From Crocodylus rhombifer (Eukaryota; Chordata; Crocodylia; Crocodylidae), in contig JAVSML010001085.1 of NCBI GenBank assembly GCA_038503035.1, positions 248,001-312,000 on the forward strand: a stretch of DNA of 64,000 nucleotides. The letters run 5' to 3'. The notes beneath the pieces were generated by a model. The model worked only from the letters and a program-made list of their open reading frames with translations, did no database searches and was not told the origin of the DNA. This document shows, piece by piece, positions 1 through 10,700 of this stretch (positions are counted from its first letter, which is position 1; each line of letters opens with the position of its first letter). Both the position numbers and the translations under genes were made by a program.

Positions 1-545
1 TCTTTCAGGGCTTAGATCTACTTGAGTACGGATTCAATAATAAGGTTTTGGTTGTAGCAGTGTTGGTCTAAGGACAGTAATGTTGTCCTTATCAAATAAT
101 ACTTTTTTTTTTTTAAATTCTGCTGAAAGTTAGGCCTATTCCTATTCAAAACCATTCAAAGTCAAAGAAAACATTTTCATCATCTAGTCTGTCTTCACCA
201 CACTAGTCATGGAAATGCACTCAGCAATTCCTGTATCAAAACCAATGGTATGGGATTGAATTACCTTCATCTCATTTTTATTTTTTTGCTTTCTCTTGAT
301 TGGAGCCTGAGGATCAAATTTTGTTTTCCATTAATAGTAGAATATCACCATCAAAATTAATGGGCCTCCATTTAGATTTATAGTGTGACAGCTGAGAGGA
401 CTTTTTCTATTCTGTTTTTAAAACAAAGGAACTTGAGACTGCTGAATACTTACATTCTTATACCTTCTATGAAATGTTAAAGTGTATGAGGTATGCACAG
501 TAGGAAAATGCTTGCTAGGTGTGACTGACATACATTGCCCTAATC
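1..545. other. ADGRV1 intron, no recognised element
   Basis: AT-rich intronic sequence with short T runs. I see no exon, repeat or RNA gene. The preceding LamG exon is upstream of the window. Confidence 0.6.
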
Positions 546-1258
546 CAGTAGTTCTTAAACTTTTTTGACTCAAGGCGCATCCTCCATTGGACTTAAGCTG
601 TTGTGAATGGAGTGGCACACAATTTCAAAAACTAATTTATGTGTCAGTACTTATCTCCTTGCAGGGGGGCTGTGCAGTTGGGATGGGGGGATTGTTCAGG
701 CAGGGACGAGACTGAACTTGGTTTATATGCTTATTTCCTGATGCTCCCCAGGGTCTAGGGACAGAAATTAAACAAACTGGTAAAACCGGTTCAGATCTGT
801 AACACAACAAAAGATCAGTGCATGTAAACTGCTTTCAAAATGGCTGAAACCAGTTTAAAATCAACGTGGATAGATGAAGTCTCAAACTGAACTGATTAGG
901 TTAAATTGGTTTATTGAACTTCTCAGATCCCCTCTAGATTCAAATGAACTCAGTCTCCCAGCATCCCAGGATGCTTTGTACCTCCCTTGCAAACCCTGCC
1001 ACTCCCCTCACAGGATGGGCTGGCTAGTCTGTCTGCTGTAGCTGAGCAGGGAAGTGTGCTCTAGCTTCCCTGCTTCTAGCCTGAGCCAGTGCAGGGATGT
1101 GGCTGTCTTTCCGGAATCAAAAGTGATCGTCTGTTCACTTGCTTATTAATTTAATCTACGTGGCTTAGACTAACCTGTGAAAATTGAACTGATTCAGCCT
1201 CAGGCTTTTTTGACTGTACTTAGCCAGGGTGTCTTGGCACCGTGGATGAGAATCACTG
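546..1258. mobile_element. hAT-like DNA transposon with a nested insertion
   Basis: The left end cagtagttcttaaac and the right end gagaatcactg are imperfect terminal inverted repeats of the CAGTGGTTCTCAA type. The 8-bp flanks are ccctaatc (538-545) and cgctaatc (1259-1266), 7 of 8 identical, as expected for a hAT target duplication. The outer parts resemble the copy at 9675-9957 (both have an aattgagtggcac-like stretch and a cttatctc stretch). The middle (about 757-1226) is a different element. It has no transposase, so it is non-autonomous. Confidence 0.75.
757..1226. mobile_element. MITE-like element inserted in the hAT copy
   Basis: The left edge tctagggacagaaattaaa and the reverse of the right edge (ggctaagtacagtcaaa) form a rough inverted repeat. 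Similar sequence occurs at about 40800-40960, near aggttagactaacctg and gaatcagttcaggc. The element is short and non-coding. The boundaries are approximate. Confidence 0.5.
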
Positions 1259-1677
1259 CGCTAATCAAACACTTCAGTTGCACAGATTTGATGTTATCTT
1301 TTCTTAGATAGAAAAGCTTTTAGGTAAGATTTAAACTCAGAAAAGACCATATACAAAAATGAAAAGACTATCAAAATACATCTTTAAAATAGTATATATA
1401 CTGGAATCATTCTTTTCTAGCTGCTTTTTCTGGCTGCTATACCCACCATGCCCCATTTTATCATCTTGGAAAAGAGAAAAAATGAGGACAAGGCCTCTGT
1501 GCCCATAATAAGGATATTTGCGTGATGCAGCTACAAGAATGCAGTTGCCCTCTTCCTTTCTATCTATGGTGGAGAGTTTTGACAGTTGCAAGAGAGGGGG
1601 GACTGGTACTTGAGGATCCTCCCATTGTAGCTCCAGCTGGTGATTCATGTCTGAGTCAGCAACTGGTAGTTTCTCTC
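1259..1677. other. ADGRV1 intron, no recognised element
   Basis: About 400 bp of AT-rich intron between the hAT copy and the CR1 tail. Nothing recognisable. Confidence 0.5.
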
Positions 1678-4600
1678 TGAAACATAGAACTGGAAGGGAC
1701 CTGTAAGATCATCATGTCTGGTCCCCTGCCATGAGAAGGAAGTTACTGGGCTCAGATGAGCTGGACAAGGTACCTGTCCAGCTTCATCTTGAACAACTCC
1801 ATTGAGGGTGACTGCACCACTTATGCTGGGAGTGTGTACCAGTTTCTGGTGACCCTTACAGAGAAATTTTTTTTTTCTTATGTCTAGTCTGAATTTACTC
1901 TCTATTAGCTTATGCCCATTGGTCCTCATCCTCTCTTGAGGTGCCTTTCTGAAGAGTTGCTCCCTTAGATCTTGATACTCACCCTTGACGTACTTATACG
2001 TCAGCTATCAGGTCACCTCTCAGCTGTCTCTTGCTCAGACTGAACAGGCCCAGTCCTGGAGTCTCTCCCCATAGGGCTTATCCTCCATGCCCTTAACCAA
2101 GCTTGTCCATATTTTCCTTGAAGTGCGGTGCCCAGAAATGGACACAGTACTCCAGCTGAGGCCTCACCAATGCCAAATAGAGATGGAGGAGCACCACCTT
2201 CCTGGATCTGTTGGCCACACATTGGCGGATGCGTGTCAGAGGTCTATTTGCCCTTCTGGCAACCTCATCACACCATTGGCTCATGTCCATCTTCAGGTCA
2301 GTTGTGACCCCCAGGTCTCATTAAGATGTGCGAGCCAGTGGACCGACATCCATTGTGTAGTTTTCAACCTTTTTTAGTCTAAGTATCCTTGGCAGCTGGA
2401 TACTGAGCAGAGGGGTTGGGTAGCACATGGCCAGATGCTGAGCTCGAGGGGGTGGTGTGCAGCTGGACAAGGCGAGGCAGGGATGGAGCACTGTTGCCTC
2501 CCAGGAGCAGGGCTGGGGTGGGGTGGGAAAGCTCACTGGCCTGGGGTGAGGGCAGGAGTGCCCCTCTGTGGAGCAGGGAAGCTCACTGGGCTGGTGTGTA
2601 GTGGCAGGTACTGTGTGTGAGCTTCCCTACCCTGCAGAGGGGTGCATCTGCCTTTGCTCCTGGGAGGCAGTGACGCTGTGTCCTCACCTGCCTGTGTGTA
2701 CACCCTAAGACTGGTCCACATACCCTCGGTTGACAGCCCCGGTGTAGTTATGAAGGGGGTTCTTCCTACCCAGATGAAGGGCCCTGTTAAACCTCATCTG
2801 ATTCCGTTCTTCCCATGAATCCAGTCTGTCAAGGTCATCCTAGATCTTTACCTTATCCTCTAATATGCCCACATTTCCCCACAGCTTGGTAGCATCCGTG
2901 CACTTAATCATTGAGCTTTCCACCCCCTCGTCCAGATAAGTATATTAAAGACCATAGGTCCAAGCACCAAACCCCTGGGGGACACCACTGGAGACAGTCC
3001 TCCAGGATGAAGCCATTGATTACAACAGTCTGGGAGTGGCCTCTAAGCCAGTTGTCCACCCACTTCACTGTAGACTAGTCCAGCTCAGTACCCTCCAGTT
3101 AGTTTGAGAGAAGTTCGTGGGAAATGGAATTAAAGGCTTTACTTAAGCCTAAGTAAATGATGTCAACCTTGTGTCCCTTGTCCAGATGGTTAGTAACCTG
3201 GTCATAGAAGGATACTAGGTTTGTCAGGCATGATCTACCCTTGACAAAACTGTGCTGGTTGCTTCTTAACACCCCATCAGTTACCAGCTTGTAATTGATG
3301 GCCTCCTTAACAATTTTTCAAAGATTTTTATCTAGGACTGAAGTCAAGTTGACTGGTGTGTAGTTCGCAGGGTCATCGCTCTTTCATTTCTTAAAGATGG
3401 GGACCACATTGGCCCTCTTCCAGTCATCTGGGACCACTCCTGAGTTCCATGACTCTTCAAACAACTTGGCCAGTGGCACGGCTATAAATTCAGCCAGTTC
3501 TTTTCAGGAGTCTGAGGTGTAGGTCGTCTGTCCCAGCAGACTTGAAAGTGTCCAAGTGTTGTAGGAGATCCCTCACTGTGTTGTAGGAGATCCCTCACTG
3601 TTCAGGACTGGTTTCATTTAATCTGTTGCCTTCCCCATGTTCCCTGAGCCTCTGGCCAGGCAAACAGCACCCATTTGACTTCAGGAATACTGATGTGAAG
3701 TATGTATTTAGGAATTCTGCCTTTTTGTGGGCGTTGACTGTGGGCTGCCCCTGAGCATTCAGTAGGGGTCTCACAGTGGGTTTTGTTTTTTTTGTTTTTT
3801 TTCTCTTGCTCTCTGTGTATCTGTAGAAGAACTCTTTGTTGTCTTTATGCTGGTTGCCAGCTTGATTTCCATGCCTGCCTTAGCTTTTTGTGTCTTGTGT
3901 CTGCAGGCCCTGGCGATACTGGTGTATTCCTCTCTGGTTGCTGACCCGTTCTTCCATTGTTTATCTGATTTTTCTTTCTTTTTCAATAGCTCTGTAATAT
4001 CTCTGTTGAGCCAAGTGGGTCTCTTGGTTCCTTTCCCACTTCTTGTCTGCCTGGAGATGGCCTGTTTTTGAGCTGTGAGAATTGCCTCCTTAAAGAATCA
4101 CCACCTAGACTCCCAAATCATTCAGTTGCTGGTTGCAGAGGGCCTTTCCAACTAGCTTCTTGAGTTTGCCAGAATCTGCCTTCCTGAAATCTAGGACTTC
4201 TGTTCTGCTGATTGATTTCCCAGTTTTATGGTGGATGGTGAACCTTATCAGGTCATGATCACTGTTGCCCACTGTACCACCAATCCTCAGGTCATTTATG
4301 ATGTCCTCCCCCTTGTTCAGCACTAAAACCAGAGTGGTTTTGCCCCTAGTAGGCCCCTCCACAACCTGTGTCAGAAACAGATAGTATGTTGTTGCCAAGA
4401 AGTTGGCTGACCTGCTGGATGTGGCTGAGTGGTACTCCAAACAGATATCAGGGTAGTTGAAGTCGTCCATGACTATCATGTCTCTAGTGCAAACTGCCTC
4501 AGTTAGGTCTCCAGAGAATGCCTGATTGTAGTCCTTTCCTTGGGAGGGAGGCCTGTAGTAGACTCCCACCATCAGGTCTATCTCTCCTGATTCTCCCTTG

Positions 4601-5285
4601 TATCCTGACCCAGAGGGTCTCAAGGGACCTTTCCCTGCTGTCAAGTGTGACCTGCAGGGAGGGGTACCACTCTTTCACATAGACGGCCACACGTCCTCCC
4701 TTCTTCCTGACCTGATCCTTCCTGTAAAGCCTATAGCCCTCAATATTCACTGCCTAATCATGTGTTTCATCCCACCAGTCTCTGTCAACCCAATCAGATT
4801 TAATTCCTCATCAATCAGAAGGAATGCTGGTTCCTCTTGTTTATTTCTCATGCTTCTGGCATTCCCATAAAGACACCTGAGTTCCCCCCTAGTCGCCTCA
4901 GGTTTTCTGTCACGCTGCCTTTGTCTCAAGATATTAGTATTTATGTGGATGTCCATTGCTTTAATGCTGTCCTGTGTGCCATTGTGTCTAGAGGATTCAT
5001 GCACAGCAATGGAACCTTTTCCCTAGCCCCAGATGTGCCTAGTCTAAAGCCCTTCTCAACAAGTCCTTGACTCCCATAGTGAAGAGCTTCTTCCTGCTGC
5101 CTGTGAAATGAATACTGTTCCTTGCATGTAGACCACTGTAGTTAAACTGCAGACCAAGGTTGAGGTATCCAAAGCCCACATGGTTTCACCATCTGCTAAG
5201 CCTTCAGTTGACCTCCTTGATGCACTCCTCCCTCCGATGGCCACAGCCTCTGACCGGGAGGATTGAGAAGAAAGACCAGTTGTGC
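1678..5285 (-). mobile_element. CR1 LINE, long 5' extended copy with an internal insertion
   Basis: On the minus strand this reads as a CR1-family non-LTR retrotransposon: end of ORF1 (about 5285-5010), endonuclease, reverse transcriptase and the 3' tail near 1680. The endonuclease part (4644-4105) shows VGVYYRPPSQ, DFNYPDI and SDHDLI, the Asn/Asp/His signatures of an APE-type endonuclease. The 3' part shows RPQLEYCVHFWAP, typical of the CR1 C-terminal region. Frames are broken by stops and shifts, so it is inactive. The direction is opposite to ADGRV1. A non-CR1 block interrupts it at about 2357-2740. Confidence 0.9.
2357..2740. mobile_element. Insertion inside the CR1, possibly hAT-related
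   Basis: CR1 similarity stops near cattgtgtag and resumes near ccccggtgtagttatg. The insert starts with tagttttcaacctttttta, like the start of the hAT copies at 546 and 9675. It is GC-rich and contains two similar stretches with aagctcactgg (2528 and 2579). No clear right end or target duplication was found, so the identity is tentative. Confidence 0.35.
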
Positions 5286-5305
5286 TCCTAGGTCTTTGAG
5301 CTTCG

Positions 5306-5325
5306 TCACCTGTAATTACAGGTGA
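5306..5325. repeat. Perfect 20-bp palindrome
   Basis: TCACCTGTAATTACAGGTGA is its own reverse complement. It sits at the presumed 5' edge of the minus-strand CR1. Chance or a hairpin remnant are both possible. Confidence 0.7.
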
Positions 5326-6519
5326 AGAGAGCTGCCTGTAATTTGTTGGTTAGGCTACCAGATACTCAGATGGCTGACTGGCTGATAAAGACATCAGCAG
5401 AAACCAGAGGTATGACCTGTGGCACTGAAATAGTATTCACTGTCCCCTGTCACACCTTGATACAGCTGTCTCAGGATGGGTCATGTGTAAAACAGTTTAA
5501 GGCAACCTGGACTGAAATGCAAGGATTTTTACCCTGATACAGAGTAATTAGCATGGACATGCTCTGTCATTGCACTGCAGCCAATATAAATCAGTCACAA
5601 AAAATGCAAACAAGTGAGAGAGCTGACCTAGACCACACACAGACATTTAGTTTTTCCTCGATTGCTGATTTCACAGGGGAAACCACAAGTGTAAAGACAT
5701 TCAGGATTTTTCTCCCGAGCAAAAATAACCTAGGAACAACCAGGGTTTCTCCTGGGAGAATGAATGCTTGCAGACATCTTCTTTTGAGAAAAGCCACTGC
5801 AGTCTTCCAGCAGCCCAAGCTGTTTTGTGTCCCTGTCTCACCTCCCCTTTTCCCTTTCCACCTGGGAACAGCGTGTTGCTAGATAGACTCTGCTGCTGCA
5901 GCTGAGTATGGAGGGAGACTGGCGGTTAGGGTCAGGCAATCAGGGCTGCCCTGTGCACTGTTGCATTCTGTGTCCAGGCAGACTGAGGGAGCTATCAGTG
6001 CATACTGGCTGCACAGTGTCAGCATGGCAAGCTCTCTGCTCTTCTAGGGACAGCATTTGAATGTCTGTTCAGGTGTCTCTTGGTAGGTTTTTCTCCTAGG
6101 AGAACAAAACTGGGAGAATTCTTTCAGATTACTTGAATATGTGTATAGATGCCTAAACACAGGCTTTGCAGTTTTTAGTCATTGTGTAATCCTCCGTTGG
6201 TTCTGTACTATTGTGTGGTTATCCAGGATTTTAATTCTGCTCTGTTACTTTTCCCCCTTTTGCACTGAGCACTTGCTTATTTTTGCTAACTGCATAGCAG
6301 CTAACACTTATAACTTGACTTGCTTATCTTTAATAGTTTAGAACATCCAAATAGTTTAGTGGCCTCTCGACATCTGGCTTGTGGGTGGCGGGTGAAGGGA
6401 GGGAAGGAAACGGGGAATATATTACCCTGAGAGCAATACATTTCAACAGAAGCTTTTTATTTTACACGTGGAGGCTTTGTGTAGATAAAAACACTAATAT
6501 TATTCATGGGATTTTAAAA
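5326..6519. other. ADGRV1 intron, no recognised element
   Basis: Unique-looking intron. Open frames here are short and have no family features. Two stretches share a tttctcctgggagaa-like motif (near 5750 and 6095), too short to define a repeat. Confidence 0.5.
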
Positions 6520-7220
6520 ACTAATAAGTCAGGTGAATGACCTTGAGGAGTAGGGTAATAGAAACGGGATGGAATTTAAGAGTACAAAGTGCAAGGGCTA
6601 ATAACAATTTCTGTTATAAGATGGCAGCTCATCACTTGGAGACAAGTGAGAAAGACCTCATTGTCCTAGTCAATCATAGGATGACTATGAACCAGCAATG
6701 TGATGTGGCAGGGAAAAAGCAAATGCAATCCTAGAATGCATCAGAAGAATGATTTCCCGTACAGACAGGGAAATATTAATGCTGTTGTAAATGGCACAAG
6801 TGAAATTTCATTTGGGATACTGTGTACAATTCTGGTCACTCACATGTAAGAAAGATTAATTCAGCTCAAAGAAGTGGGAAGAGGGCCTGGTTGGGTGACT
6901 AGAGGAGTTGAAGAACCTGTCTTACCAGAAGACTAAAAGAGTTAAGGGTATGATTGTCTCTATATATATATATATATATATCAGGCTGGTAGAGACAGGG
7001 GTGAGAGTACATATGTTTAAGCTAAAGGACAACGTTAGCACAGGAATAAGTGGGTATAAACTAGCCATGAATAAATTTAGTATGGAAAGTAGAGACAGTT
7101 TTCTAACTATCAGAGCAGTGAGGCTTTAGAACTTGCCAGAAGGGGTACTTGGAGCAACGCATCTTAATGTTAAGATGGACTTTGAGCAGTTTCTGAAAGG
7201 GGCTTTATCATGTTGTGCCT
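6520..7220 (+). mobile_element. L3/CR1-like LINE 3' fragment with a (TA)n
   Basis: The reading (start near gtgaatgaccttgag; then tttgggatactgtgtacaat, cttaccagaagactaaaag, and agcagtgaggctttagaac) follows the C-terminal and 3' part of CR1/L3-class elements. YCVQF-type coding can be seen only in broken form. A (TA)n run at 6959-6980 lies inside. This is an old, decayed copy. Confidence 0.65.
6959..6980. repeat. (TA)n microsatellite
   Basis: About 11 TA units within the L3-like fragment. Confidence 0.9.
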
Positions 7221-7408
7221 GCAATTGCATTGTGAACAAGCAATGCCCTCCAGTATTTTGCTTCTAAGAGAAGATGGTTGTTGACATACCAGTTTCTTGT
7301 CTGGGGACTATAAAGGGTTAACCATTGACTTTAACAGGAACAGTTACTCATTTACACACTTTGGGGGGAAATGAATTAAATTATTGTCAATTTTTCTCTC
7401 TTGTCTAG

Positions 7409-7782
7409 GTCCTGGGATAGTGAGAATTGGTGCAGGGATGAATGGTCGTAGCAGGTACACAGGTTTCATGCAGGACGTAAGGCTTTATGAGCGTAAATTA
7501 ACACGACCAGAAATCTATGAACTTCATGCAACTCCTGCAAAGAGTGACATGCACCCCATCTCCGGGTATTTGGAATATCGACAGGGAGAGACCAATAAAT
7601 CGTTTATTGTGTCTGCAAGAGATGACAAGGAGGAGGAAGGAGAAGAGTTATTTATACTTAAGCTTATCTCTGTGCGTGGGGGAGCTCGAATTTCGAAAGA
7701 CAATACTACAGCAAGATTAAGAATACAAAAAAGTGATAATGCCAATGGTTTGTTTGGCTTCACAGGTGCATGTATTCCTGAG
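7409..7782 (+). CDS. ADGRV1: ADGRV1 window exon 1: end of LamG module and following Calx-beta half
   Basis: 374 bp, phase 1 in, phase 0 out. The acceptor is ctcttgtctag and the donor is GAG|gtaagc. It encodes the last strands of the LamG/pentraxin-like domain ([11 protein letters not shown], then [15 protein letters not shown]). A Calx-beta half follows, with the acidic loop [12 protein letters not shown] and the linker [10 protein letters not shown]. The following GACIPE starts the next Calx-beta repeat. The acidic loop is longer and more glutamate-rich than in the other repeats, and the DDxPE proline is missing. Confidence 0.95.
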
Positions 7783-10700
7783 GTAAGCTGGCTCTCAAAA
7801 AATCATGGCTGAAAGTCTGGCCTCAGTGAAGTCAGTGACAAAGCTCCATTGCATTTCAGTGGAGCCAAGATTTCATGTAATTGGTTCTTGTGGCTGATTA
7901 AGCAAAATTATCTGACTTCAATAATCCCTGTATTGTCTTTGGTAGTCCTGTATCCTTTTATGATCCTACTTGTGTGGTTTTTAGTGGTGGTTTTTAAAAT
8001 AGTTCATAACATATATTTGTTTTGAAAATTTGCACCTAAAAAGAGATGAGTACTACAAAATAAATTAGTACTGATATATTCTTCACTTGTTTCACATATC
8101 TGTGATTGATTAAATATTAGGGTAAAAGAGTTCCTGCCTCCCTTTCCCTCCTCCCGCAGTCCTCCAAACCTAAATTGGAGGGGAAGCATTTTAACGGTTA
8201 CCCTTTTAAGTTCTTTATAGTATTTTCATGGTTTCAAAAGTTAGTAGTTTGTAGAGTACTAATGAGAAAGTAACACTAAATGGTTTTATAGTTGAGAACT
8301 TTCATGTCCTTTCTATTACATTATCCCTGTTTTGAAGCCTTTATGATATGTTTGGATGTATTGTTTTTGGTTTGAATGAAAGCAGTTTTTCAGAAGTGCC
8401 TGCCATATGCTATGAAAATAGACTCTTTCAGGTCCGATTGCCATTGATACAGTCTGATACCACAGATCATCACCCAAGCATGGAGCAGAATTAAAAATGA
8501 ATAGGAGATATTAATTGTTCAGCACTTACCTTACATCTCTTTCAGCAGGAAAACTAATGCTGATGTTGTAAATATACAACATTCTTTTAGCATGGGCTTA
8601 TCTGCATTGTGTACATATCTGTCTAGTTGTGAACAAAGTTATTTTCAGTATATGCTTCAAACTGTCATACAAAGTTGCATATAATAGATGCTATACATCT
8701 TAAACCTTTTGAAAAATGCAGGTTCTAAGTAATATTATGTTCTATTATTCATTCTATTATTCAACTAGGTTTATTTCCTATAAAGAATATATTATAGCAC
8801 ACAGTACTTGCCCTTTACCTATCATCATCGAGAAAAAATATAAAGGAGGAAAATACAGTCTGTTTAGTTCATGTAGCATATTTAATTCTGGAGAAAGCCA
8901 GAATTGTTTTAGTGACTGAATTGCTAAAGGGAATGTAAAATATATTGTCATATCTAATTTTAAGGAAGTCAATGACAGCTCACCTATTCACCCCCAACTA
9001 CAAGAGGGGTGAAGATCTGTGACCAGATCTTCCCATGCTCTAGTGATACTTGCCGAGTTGATATTTCTTCCGGTAATATTAGAAACCAGTGCAAATTAGA
9101 GCAGCACTTGGGTTGTTCTCAAAAGTATCGAGGCCAGTTTATCTTCCAGACAGTACCATTTTCTAAGTCTCCTGAAAGATCTTAAAGTAACACGGCAACA
9201 ATTTTCTATGATTCTCTGAATGTCTCTCTGAATACCTGATAATTTGGGGGGGAGCAATTCTTTTGCTTTTGTTGTATTCATTTCCTTGATACTTGTGCAT
9301 TATTGTTAGCGTTCTTATTTGTTTACAGGCAGCCGAGGAGGGTTCTACTATATCCTGTGTTGTGGAACGTACAAGGGGAGCCCTGGACTATGTATACATA
9401 AGTTACGTTATCTCGCAGATCGATTCCACTGGCATTAATTACTCTGTTGCTGATTTTGCAAATGCCAGTGGCACTATCACATTCCTTCCTTGGCAAAGAT
9501 CAGAGGTAAACCCTATCTTCTTTATTAAAGTTAGTCATCTTGTTCTTTGCAAGCCTCCTGGAATGTACCTTCTCAGTGTCCTTTTCTGGTTCTCATTCTG
9601 GAAGTATTTCCCTCAGACAGGTTGTTATGAGTTGTTGTTTTTTTGCCTCTGTTTTGACACCCTGTGGATTAGACCAGTGGTTCTGAATGTTTTTATATTT
9701 GAGGCACTCCTCATTATACTTTAGGCACCCCTGCATAACTTTTGTGAATTGAGTGGCACCCCATAAAAAAACCCCCAAACTATTAATTACAGTGCTTATC
9801 TCTTTGGAAAGGGGCCAGGTAGGGAGAGTGGGGCAGTGGCGAGGTAGGGAAGAAACGGAGCCTGTATTTATCTGCTTATTGCCTCACACCTTGAAACGCC
9901 CTTTGAAGGATCTTGCTGCACCCTTGGGTGCCCTGGAACTCTGGCTGAGAATCACTGGGTTGGAAAGATGTATGTATGTATATATGCCTATTCCTGTACA
10001 GATGCATTCAAACCTATACATTATATATATGGAATATATCTCTACAAAAGAAGGTTAACTATGGATAGACTGGAACTGAACTATCAGCTTAAAACACCCA
10101 TGAAACTAGGGCAGGCAAGGTTCTTTGGGTAGATGTGATATATTTTATTTGACCAGCTAAATAGTTGGAAAATTATTCTTTACAAGCTTTTGGACACAAA
10201 CACCCTTCTTCAGGCATAGGGAGAGTCTGCTGGTGTGTGTGAGCTCTTCTGGGTGGAATAGAAGTTTAAGCCAATATGCAAATGGAGTCTGTGAAAATGC
10301 AAATGCATGACAGGGAATGAAGGGATGATCCCTCTGATCTTCATATATATGTATGTGTATATATATGAACAGTGAGTAGAGCTGTGAAATTCCCAGGAAT
10401 AGCAGACAATTAGCAGAAGAAAATAATCATCTGCTAGTTTTCTTTTCTTTTGAACACAGCAGAAAGAAGTTTCTGTGAATTTTTTGCTTTTCTTTTCACT
10501 AGAGCATGAAAGCAGAACACATCTCTATCTGCTGTTTTTAAAAATTGTGTGCATGTTTTCCTCCTCCAGATCTGAAGAGGAATGCTTTGCATACAAAAAA
10601 CTAGTCTAATTTTATCCCAACTATACAGTTGCTCCCATAAAAGATATCACCCTCCAAAAAATCCTTGCCTTTCTGGTATCTATGCTGCCAAATCTCACAT

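Noticed and set aside
4105..5004. Endonuclease-like frames as a possible host gene
   Set aside because: The order and 3' context are those of CR1, with stops in between.
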